A stretch of DNA of 64,000 bases from Arthrobacter sp. HY1533. Lineage in GTDB: Bacteria; Actinomycetota; Actinomycetes; Actinomycetales; Micrococcaceae. Positions 34,683 through 41,643 of the stretch are shown one piece after another. The notes under the pieces are model-generated. The model ran no database searches and was not told the DNA's origin. It saw nothing but the letters and a program-made list of their open reading frames with translations. How positions within the stretch are numbered: position 1 is the first letter of the stretch; each line of letters opens with the position of its first letter. Location of the stretch: NCBI RefSeq assembly GCF_027568515.1, contig NZ_JANKZF010000001.1, positions 62,001 through 126,000 of the forward strand, read 5' to 3'. The translations under genes and the position numbers were made by a program.

Positions 34683-36469
34683 AGTGTGATCCCGTGGCCG
34701 AAGGGGAACAGCGCATCTGCGGTGTCGGAGGGCATGTCGGACCTGCTTTCTGCAACGGCAGCCATGCTCGAGGGAAGTTCGAACGGCAGGCGGCCGCGGG
34801 CGGGGCTGTCACCGAACAAGACGTCCAGGACAGCGTGGTCGGAGGCGCCGAAGTCCACAACAAGGGCTGCGGCGGTGCCGGCAAACGGGGTGAGGATGGC
34901 CGGACGGTCCAGGTAGATCTCCAGGACCGTTGGAACGGCTGCGCACACGGCATTGATGCGCTCGATTTCCTCCTGCGGGAACGCGAGAGAGCCCTGGTGG
35001 AAGAAGCTTTCAAAGACACCAGGGCGTGGTTCGAACGGCGCCGAGAGGCGCAGGAGCGCAACGTCAGCCTCAGCCGGTGAGTCCACGATCGTGCCGTAGC
35101 CGGCGGCCGTGGCGGGATCCAGTCCTTCGGCGTAAATGCGGATGCCGCGGGCCAGCGGCAGGGTGGGTCCGCCGTCGCCTCCGTTGGCCAGGACCGTGAG
35201 GGCCTCGCGCTGGGCGCGCTCCCCCGCGGCCCTGCATTCAGGGCTGCCGACGATCCGCGCGGCCGCCTCGACATCCACGAACGGGGCGTCGAACAGGCCC
35301 AGGATGAACTTTTCTCGCAGCAGCCGGCGGGCGGATTCATCCAGCCGCGCCTCCGCGATGGTGCCGTCCTGGACCAGCTGAACCAGAACTTCGGGGATGG
35401 CCTCGCCGCCAAACTGGTCGACGCCGGCCTCGATGACCTTGGCCATCCGCTCGGCCACCGAAAGGTGCTCCACGCCCCAGGCACGTGCCGGGAAGGGTTC
35501 GCCCATGATCTGGGCATCGCTGAGCAGGCCCCAGTCGGTGCAGACGATCCCGTCGAAGCCGTAGCGTTCACGGGCCAGCCCGGTGATGACCGACTTGTTG
35601 AAGCCAAAGCCCACTTCCTCGTGTCCGGTGCCCACCGGCATGCCGTAGTACGGCATGAGCTGGCTGGTGCCGGCCTCGAAGGCCGCCTCAAAGGGCTTGA
35701 GGTGGTACTCGAAGTTGTCGCCCGGGTACACCTGCTCGCGCCCGTGGGCAAAGTGCGGGTCTTCGCCGTCGAGCTGCGGGCCGCCGCCGGGAAAGTGCTT
35801 GGTCATGGTGGAGACGGAATCCGGGCCAAGGGTTTCCCCCTGGAAGCCGCGGATGTAGGCGGCGCCGAGCCTGGCCGTCAGTTCGGCGTTCTCGCCAAAC
35901 GTGCCGTTTTGGCGGCCCCAGCGCGGCTCGGTGGCGAGGTCGATCTGCGGGTGCAGCGCCACGCGCAGGCCGACGGCTGCGTATTCCTGGCGGGCGATGT
36001 CGCCAAAGCTCTCCGTCAGTGCCTCATCGTCCAGGGCGCCGAAGCCGAGGGTTTCCGGCCACTGGGAGAAGGGCCCGGCCAGGATGGAGGCGCCGGGGTT
36101 GTTGGAGAAGTGGTGGCGCGGGTCGGTGGACAGTGTGACGGGGATGCCCAGGCGTGTGCCGGCGGCGAGTTCCTGCACGGCGTTGTGCCAGGCTGCCAGC
36201 TCGGCGCCGGAGGGGGCTGAACCCAGTACATTGAAGTGCGTCATTGCCTTGTCCACAACCATCTCGGTCACGCCCGGCAGCTTGAACGGGGAGTCGCTGG
36301 GCTCCAGCGTCCCGTTGCCGCCGGGGACCACCATGGTGTGGAAGAACAGCCCGGCCTTTTCCTCCAGGGTCATCTGTCCCAGCAGGATCTCAACCCGCTC
36401 CGCCACCGGGAGCGATGCGTCCCGGAAGCTGGTGTCGACGGCCTGGGCCTGCGGATCTTCATTGTTCAC
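34679..36469 (-). CDS. Glycoside hydrolase family 3 (beta-glycosidase)
   Basis: The 596-residue protein has a GH3 N-terminal barrel: 'RLGIPVTLSTDPRHHFSNNP', 'VALHPQIDLATEPRWGRQNG', the KHFPGGG motif in 'STMTKHFPGGGPQLDGEDPH', and the nucleophile Asp312 in 'DGIVCTDWGLLSD'. A C-terminal alpha/beta sandwich follows ('VPTVLEIYLDRPAIL', 'LPFELPSSM'), but the fibronectin-like third domain of larger GH3 enzymes is absent. A GTG at 36469 with GAGGAG eight bases upstream is the likely start; an ATG at 36529 lies beyond the TetR operator and is rejected. No export signal. Confidence 0.9.
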   Translation of the reverse strand: MNNEDPQAQAVDTSFRDASLPVAERVEILLGQMTLEEKAGLFFHTMVVPGGNGTLEPSDSPFKLPGVTEMVVDKAMTHFNVLGSAPSGAELAAWHNAVQELAAGTRLGIPVTLSTDPRHHFSNNPGASILAGPFSQWPETLGFGALDDEALTESFGDIARQEYAAVGLRVALHPQIDLATEPRWGRQNGTFGENAELTARLGAAYIRGFQGETLGPDSVSTMTKHFPGGGPQLDGEDPHFAHGREQVYPGDNFEYHLKPFEAAFEAGTSQLMPYYGMPVGTGHEEVGFGFNKSVITGLARERYGFDGIVCTDWGLLSDAQIMGEPFPARAWGVEHLSVAERMAKVIEAGVDQFGGEAIPEVLVQLVQDGTIAEARLDESARRLLREKFILGLFDAPFVDVEAAARIVGSPECRAAGERAQREALTVLANGGDGGPTLPLARGIRIYAEGLDPATAAGYGTIVDSPAEADVALLRLSAPFEPRPGVFESFFHQGSLAFPQEEIERINAVCAAVPTVLEIYLDRPAILTPFAGTAAALVVDFGASDHAVLDVLFGDSPARGRLPFELPSSMAAVAESRSDMPSDTADALFPFGHGITL

Positions 36470-36495
36470 GCGTGCACTCCTCAAAGGTGGATGTT

Positions 36496-36522
36496 TGAAA
36501 ACAGTAGCCCGCTCTGTTTTCA
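36496..36522. promoter_or_regulatory. Operator between divergent GH3 and TetR genes
   Basis: TGAAAACAG-N9-CTGTTTTCA is a perfect 9-bp inverted repeat, 27 bases from the GH3 start and 34 bases from the TetR start. Location and symmetry suit the adjacent TetR regulator controlling both directions. Confidence 0.7.
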
Positions 36523-36556
36523 GCGTCAAGGGTTTTTTGTGCCCTAAGCTGGCTTC

Positions 36557-37138
36557 ATGGCTGCACGAGGATCATATGCAAAAGGCATCGCCAAGCGCGA
36601 TGAAATTCTGACCACCGCGCTGCGGGTCATTGCCGAACGCGGCTACCGCAAGACGTCCCTGCGCGAGCTTGCCGCGGCAGTTGGCCTGAGCCAGACAGGC
36701 CTGCTGCACTACTTCGGCACCAAGGAGGACCTGTTCATTGCGGTGCTCCGCAAGCGCGACGATGTGGACACGCAGACGTACATCGTGGAGGCCGGGGAAA
36801 CCGAACGCATCAAGGGCTTCTTCAATGTGATCCGGCACAACGCGGATGTGCCCGGCCTGGTCCATCTGTACACCCAGTTTTCCGCCGAGGCCTCAGAGGC
36901 CGAACACCCCGCCCACGGTTACTTCCAGGAACGCTCGGCATATTTCCGCCAGATCATGGTCGCCGCAATCCGGGAAGACCAGGACCTGGGCCGGCTGCCG
37001 GCCTCCCTTGACGCTGACGGCATCGCCCTGCTCATGCTGGCGGCCAGTGACGGCCTCCAGAGCCAGTGGCTGCTGGACAGCACCGTGGACATGCAGGCCC
37101 ACCTTTCCCTTCTTTGGGACTCACTGACCCGGGTATAG
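36557..37138 (+). CDS. TetR-family transcriptional regulator
   Basis: The 193-residue protein has HTH 'ALRVIAERGYRKTSLRELAA' and 'VGLSQTGLLHYFGTKEDLF', then an all-helical ligand domain ('TQFSAEASEAEHPAHGYFQE'). This resembles TetR regulators found beside glycoside hydrolase operons. No Shine-Dalgarno is present, and TAAGCT ends six bases before the ATG, suggesting a leaderless transcript. Probably represses the divergent GH3-esterase operon and perhaps the downstream MFS-PAP2-GH3 operon; ligand unknown. Confidence 0.9.
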   Translation: MAARGSYAKGIAKRDEILTTALRVIAERGYRKTSLRELAAAVGLSQTGLLHYFGTKEDLFIAVLRKRDDVDTQTYIVEAGETERIKGFFNVIRHNADVPGLVHLYTQFSAEASEAEHPAHGYFQERSAYFRQIMVAAIREDQDLGRLPASLDADGIALLMLAASDGLQSQWLLDSTVDMQAHLSLLWDSLTRV

Positions 37139-37184
37139 CAGCCACCAGGCTGCCCGGGCCACTGGACCTGCGCACCGTTTAGCC

Positions 37185-37223
37185 GCCAACCGCGCGCCAC
37201 TCATGGAGTGGCGCGCGGTTGGC
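37185..37223 (+). terminator. Perfect 18-bp hairpin terminator after the TetR gene
   Basis: GCCAACCGCGCGCCACTC (37185-37202) pairs with its exact complement (37206-37223) around a 3-base loop, followed by ATTTAAT. Confidence 0.8.
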
Positions 37224-37343
37224 ATTTAATGGTGCGCCGCTGCCGTGAATCCATGCAGCAAAACCCTTGTGCGCCGAAACCGAGCGATGTACGGTATTCA
37301 CACACGGCTCAACGACGAGCCCCTTTTACCGAGGACTACCGAC

Positions 37344-38615
37344 ATGGCAATGACGTCCCAAGCAACTGGTGTGATGGATGGGCTGGCGGATCCGCCGCCA
37401 CTGGTCAAGGGCAGCGTAAAGCGCCTTCTGGGCTGGATCATCCCGGCCAACATCAGCATTTTCATCATCTGGGGCGCGGTCCCCGGCATTCTTCTCCCGC
37501 TGCAGGTCGCAGGGGTGGACCCGGCCAACAAGATCGCCAACCTCGGCGTCATCTCCACCATTAGCTCCTTCGCCGCCATGCTGGCCCAGCCCATTGCGGG
37601 CCTGATCTCCGACCGCACGCGCTCACGGTTCGGGCGGCGCGCCCAGCTGATGGTGGGCGGCACGTTGATTGGCGGCCTGGCCCTTATCGGCATGGCCATG
37701 GCCAACTCGCTCGTGCAGATCGGCATTGCCTGGGTCATTGTCCAGGTCGCCTACAACTTCACGCAGGGCCCGCTCAGCGCCATCCTCCCGGACCGCGTTC
37801 CCCGCGCCGCCCGCGGCACGTTCTCGGCACTTGCCGGGCTGGGCATGATGCTTGGTGCCATTGGCGGGCAGATCGTCGGCTCCATGTTCGCTGCCAACAT
37901 CCCCTTTGGCTACATGTTCTTTGCCGGCCTGGCCGTCCTGGTGATCACCCTCTTTGTGGTCTTCAACCCGGACCACGCCAGCAAGGACATGAAGCGTGAA
38001 CCCTTCTCGCTCACGGTGTTCCTGAAGACGTTCTGGGTGAACCCCATGGCCCACCCCGACTTCTTCTGGGCCTTCACCGGGCGCCTGCTGCTCTACACCG
38101 GCTACTTTGCCGTCACCGGCTACCAGCTGTACATCCTTTCCGACTACATCGGCCTGGGCGACGGCGCAGCCGCAGCCATCCCGCTGTTCGGCCTCGCCAG
38201 CCTGGCCGGCATCATCACGGCAACCCTCATTGCCGGCCCCATGTCCGACCGGATCGGCCGCCGCAAGATCTTCGTCTTCGTCTCCTCCGTGCTCGTGGGT
38301 CTGGCCCTGATCATCCCCATGGTCATGCCCACCTTCACCGGCTGGCTGCTGTTCACTGTCATCTCAGGCCTCGGCTTCGGCGCCTTCCAGGCAGTTGACC
38401 AGGCACTCATGAGCGAGGTTCTCCCCTCTGCCGATTCCTTCGCCAAGGACCTGGGCGTGGTGAACATTGCCGCGACTCTGCCCCAGACCCTCGCACCGGG
38501 ATTGGCCAGCATTGTGATCCTCACCTTCGGCGGCTACATTGCCCTCTTCCCCATTGGCATTGCCCTGTCCATCCTGGGCGCTTTTGCCGTCTGGTTCATC
38601 AAGGGTGTGCGCTAG
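37344..38615 (+). CDS. MFS transporter, probably for a glycoside
   Basis: The 423-residue protein has about twelve spans. 'GLISDRTRSRFGRRAQLMVG' is the loop between spans 2 and 3 typical of MFS and glycoside-pentoside-hexuronide carriers, and 'GPMSDRIGRRKIFVFVSSVL' is its repeat in the second half. The ATG at 37344 has GAGGA nine bases upstream; earlier in-frame codons at 37245 and 37287 are less likely. It directly precedes a PAP2 and a beta-glucosidase gene, so it probably imports the beta-glucosidase substrate. Confidence 0.85.
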   Translation: MAMTSQATGVMDGLADPPPLVKGSVKRLLGWIIPANISIFIIWGAVPGILLPLQVAGVDPANKIANLGVISTISSFAAMLAQPIAGLISDRTRSRFGRRAQLMVGGTLIGGLALIGMAMANSLVQIGIAWVIVQVAYNFTQGPLSAILPDRVPRAARGTFSALAGLGMMLGAIGGQIVGSMFAANIPFGYMFFAGLAVLVITLFVVFNPDHASKDMKREPFSLTVFLKTFWVNPMAHPDFFWAFTGRLLLYTGYFAVTGYQLYILSDYIGLGDGAAAAIPLFGLASLAGIITATLIAGPMSDRIGRRKIFVFVSSVLVGLALIIPMVMPTFTGWLLFTVISGLGFGAFQAVDQALMSEVLPSADSFAKDLGVVNIAATLPQTLAPGLASIVILTFGGYIALFPIGIALSILGAFAVWFIKGVR

Positions 38616-39353
38616 GTGCCGGCCACCCCGAGCCGGACGACGCCGGACCGTCGCCGCCTGCTCGCCTCAGGCCTTGCGCTGCTGCTCGCCTTTGCCGTCT
38701 TCGCCTGGTTTGTGTCGTTGAACGTCAACGCCCCGTTCGTCCAGGGCCTCGATGATGCCTGGCGGGGGCTGGTGGGATCGGGGCCGGGTCCGGAAACGGC
38801 GCCCCTGCCCATGTTCTACCAGCACCTGGGCCAGGGACTTGGTGCCCTGCTGTTCATCGTCGTCATCCCCGGCCTGCTGTTCCTTGCCCGGCGCTGGCGT
38901 TCTGCACTGTTTGTGTTGGCCTCCATGGTCGGTTCAACTCTGGTTGCCCAGGTCGCCAAGAACCTGGTGGACCGCCCCCGCCCCGCCGCCGATGAGGCCA
39001 ACGGGCTGTACGGGCCCCTGTTCCAGGTGGACCACGGCTCGCTGCCCTCAGGGCACTCGGTCACGATGGCGTTCATCGTGGTCGCCATGGCCGCACTTCT
39101 TCCGCCGGCCCGCCGTTGGATCTGGTGGATCGCCGGTGGACTGCTATCCGTAGGAATGGTGTGGCAGCGGACCCTCATCAACGCCCACTGGTTCTCCGAC
39201 ACCCTGGCCGGACTGGCCGCAGGCGCGGGCGCCACCCTGATCCTGTGGTGGGCGTTCGCGCCCCTGCTGGAGAAGGACCGCGGCAAGCCCCTGCGCAGGG
39301 CGAAAGCCCCCATCGATTCCCGACTGAAAACCACCGAAATTGGAGCATCATGA
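38616..39353 (+). CDS. PAP2-superfamily phosphatase
   Basis: The GTG start immediately follows the MFS stop codon. The 245-residue protein has about six spans and the three PAP2 motifs: 'KNLVDRPRP' (KX6RP), 'LPSGHS' (PSGH), and 'QRTLINAHWFSD' in place of SRX5HX3D, with Gln-Arg instead of Ser-Arg. Catalytic His of both motifs are present. Family members dephosphorylate lipid phosphates or undecaprenyl pyrophosphate at the membrane. Its presence between a transporter and a beta-glucosidase is unusual. The stop overlaps the next ATG (ATGA). Confidence 0.88.
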   Translation: MPATPSRTTPDRRRLLASGLALLLAFAVFAWFVSLNVNAPFVQGLDDAWRGLVGSGPGPETAPLPMFYQHLGQGLGALLFIVVIPGLLFLARRWRSALFVLASMVGSTLVAQVAKNLVDRPRPAADEANGLYGPLFQVDHGSLPSGHSVTMAFIVVAMAALLPPARRWIWWIAGGLLSVGMVWQRTLINAHWFSDTLAGLAAGAGATLILWWAFAPLLEKDRGKPLRRAKAPIDSRLKTTEIGAS

Positions 39354-41575
39354 CCAACCCCACCCCCGAACAAACCGTCGCGGCCCTCACCCTTGAGCAG
39401 AAGGCCGGACTGACCAGCGGCGCGGATTTCTGGACCACCAAGGAAGCCCCCGGCGTTCCCTCCATCATGTTGACGGACGGCCCGCACGGAGTCCGCAAGC
39501 AGGACGCTTCCGCCGACCACCTTGGCCTGGCCGGCAGCGTCCCGGCCACCTGCTTCCCCCCGGCCGTGGCGCTCGGTTCCAGCTTTGATGAGGATCTTCT
39601 GGTGCGGGTGGGCGAAGCCCTCGGAGAAGAGGCTCGGGCTGAAGGCGTTGGCGTGCTGCTTGGCCCCGGAGTGAACATCAAGCGCTCGCCCCTGTGCGGA
39701 CGCAATTTCGAGTACCTCTCCGAGGATCCGCTGCTCTCCGGCGTGCTCGGTGCGGCACTGGTCAACGGGCTCCAGTCCCAGGGCGTGGGTGGCTCCCTGA
39801 AGCATTTTGCCGCCAACAACCAGGAAACGGACCGCATGCGCGTCTCCGCGGACATTGACGAGCGACCCCTGCGCGAGATTTACCTGCGCGGATTCCAGCG
39901 GGTGGTCCAGGATGCCCAGCCGTGGACTGTCATGTGCTCCTACAACCGCATCAACGGCACGTACGCCTCCCAGGATCCGTGGCTGCTGACCTCCGTGCTG
40001 CGCAACGAGTGGGGTTTCGCGGGCCTGGTGGTGTCCGACTGGGGCGCCGTGGTGGACCGCGTCGCCTCCCTTTCGGCCGGCCTGGACCTGGAAATGCCGT
40101 CTTCCAGCGGCCGCACGGACGCGGAACTGGTTGCGGCCGTCACTTCTGGCACCCTGGATGCAGCCATCCTTGACACTGCCGCCGCCCGCGTGGCGGAGCT
40201 GGTGCAGAAGGCGGTTGCCGGCGCGGATGCCAACGCCAGCTACGACGTCGAGGCCCACAATTCCCTGGCCCGCGAGGCTGCGGCGGCCAGCGTTGTGCTG
40301 CTGAAGAACGACGGCGTCCTCCCCCTTGCGCGCTCGGCCTCGGTCGCCGTGGTGGGCCACGTGGCCCAGGCGCCGCGCTACCAGGGTGCGGGCAGCTCGC
40401 AGATCAACCCCACCCGGCTGGAGAATGCGCTCCAGGAAATCCGTTCCCTGGCCGGCACCGAGGTCCCCTTTGCGCCCGGCTACGGCGAGGACGGCGTGGG
40501 GACGCCTGAGCAGACGGCCCAGGCCGTGGCTGTTGCGGGGGCTGCTGAAACCGTGCTGCTGTTCCTGGGCGTCCCCGCCAGCCAGGAGTCCGAGGGCTTT
40601 GACCGCGAGCACCTTGAACTGCCCGCGGCCCAGCTTGAACTGCTGGAGGCTGTCCTGGCAGCAAACCCGCGCACAGTTGTGATCCTCTCCAACGGAGGCG
40701 TGGTCCGGCTCTCCGGCTTTGCCCACCGCGTGCCGGCACTCGTGGAGGGATGGTTGCTGGGCCAGGCCGGTGGCGGGGCCATCGCCCAGGTGCTGTACGG
40801 CGTCGTCAATCCCTCCGGCCGCCTGGCCGAGACCATTCCGGTGCGGCTCGAGGACACCGCGGCCTTTGGCAACTTCCCGGGCGAGCATGGCCACGTCCGC
40901 TACGGTGAGGGCCTCATGGTGGGTTACCGGTGGTTCGACGCCCGCAACATGGAGGTGTCGTACCCGTTCGGGCACGGGCTCTCCTACACAACGTTCGAGC
41001 TCTCAGGTGCCAGCGCCGTGGCGGACGGAGCCGGCATCACCGTTTCGCTGACCGTCACCAACACGGGCGACCGCGATGGTGCCGAGATCGTCCAGGTGTA
41101 CACGGGACTGGCCTCCTCCGCCGTTTCGCGGGCGCCGCGTGAGCTCAAGGGCTTCGCGAAGGTCCACCTTGCCGCCGGCGAAAGCCGGGCCGTGCAGTTG
41201 TTGCTTCGCCGCGAAGACCTTGCCTACTGGGACACGCGCGTTTCGGCATGGAGCGTGGAAAGCGGCAGCTACACGGTGGAGATCGGGGCCTCCAGCCGCG
41301 ACATTCGTGCGTCCCTTGCCGTGGATGTTGCGGGCGATGAAGTCCGCGTGCCGCTGACTACCGACTCCAGCATTGGCGAGGTCATGGCGCACCCCGTGGC
41401 CGGCCCGATCATGACGGCAGCCATGGGCAGCGGCAGCAATGCTGGGCTCATGAGCGATCCCTCGATCCTGAAGATGCTGGCCTCGGCCCCCATTGGACGC
41501 ATGATGGGCTTCCCGGGCTCTGGCGTTGAGCCGGAGCAGCTGGAACAGCTCCTGGCCATGGCCAACGCGAGCTGA
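39350..41575 (+). CDS. Beta-glucosidase, glycoside hydrolase family 3 (three-domain type)
   Basis: The 741-residue enzyme has the GH3 barrel ('IMLTDGPHGVRKQD', 'GVNIKRSPLCGRNFEYLSED', 'GGSLKHFAANNQETDRMRVS') with nucleophile Asp230 in 'GLVVSDWGAVVDR', the alpha/beta sandwich ('VVLLKNDGVLPLARSASVAV') and a fibronectin-like domain ('VSYPFGHGLSYTTFELSGAS'). A further about 80 residues at the C-terminus, with 'SIGEVMAHPVAGPIMTAAMG', form an extra helical tail seen in a subset of these enzymes. It has no signal peptide, so it cleaves imported beta-glucosides in the cytoplasm. Last gene of the MFS-PAP2-GH3 operon. Confidence 0.93.
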   Translation: MTNPTPEQTVAALTLEQKAGLTSGADFWTTKEAPGVPSIMLTDGPHGVRKQDASADHLGLAGSVPATCFPPAVALGSSFDEDLLVRVGEALGEEARAEGVGVLLGPGVNIKRSPLCGRNFEYLSEDPLLSGVLGAALVNGLQSQGVGGSLKHFAANNQETDRMRVSADIDERPLREIYLRGFQRVVQDAQPWTVMCSYNRINGTYASQDPWLLTSVLRNEWGFAGLVVSDWGAVVDRVASLSAGLDLEMPSSSGRTDAELVAAVTSGTLDAAILDTAAARVAELVQKAVAGADANASYDVEAHNSLAREAAAASVVLLKNDGVLPLARSASVAVVGHVAQAPRYQGAGSSQINPTRLENALQEIRSLAGTEVPFAPGYGEDGVGTPEQTAQAVAVAGAAETVLLFLGVPASQESEGFDREHLELPAAQLELLEAVLAANPRTVVILSNGGVVRLSGFAHRVPALVEGWLLGQAGGGAIAQVLYGVVNPSGRLAETIPVRLEDTAAFGNFPGEHGHVRYGEGLMVGYRWFDARNMEVSYPFGHGLSYTTFELSGASAVADGAGITVSLTVTNTGDRDGAEIVQVYTGLASSAVSRAPRELKGFAKVHLAAGESRAVQLLLRREDLAYWDTRVSAWSVESGSYTVEIGASSRDIRASLAVDVAGDEVRVPLTTDSSIGEVMAHPVAGPIMTAAMGSGSNAGLMSDPSILKMLASAPIGRMMGFPGSGVEPEQLEQLLAMANAS

Positions 41576-41587
41576 TTGATCCCCTCG

Positions 41588-41621
41588 TTTCCCCTCCCTG
41601 GCCACGGCCGGGGAGGGGAAA
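41588..41621. terminator. Bidirectional hairpin terminator between convergent GH3 and GH5 genes
   Basis: TTTCCCCTCCC pairs with GGGAGGGGAAA, with GGCC/GGCC inside, so the stem is nearly continuous. A/T ends on both sides suit termination in both directions. Confidence 0.85.
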
Positions 41622-41643
41622 GCTGTCTAACGCCCCCCGGCTC

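Noticed and set aside
38816-40975. Minus-strand open frame of 719 codons opposite PAP2 and GH3
   Set aside because: No domain is visible and the sense strand encodes clear PAP2 and GH3 motifs across the same bases.
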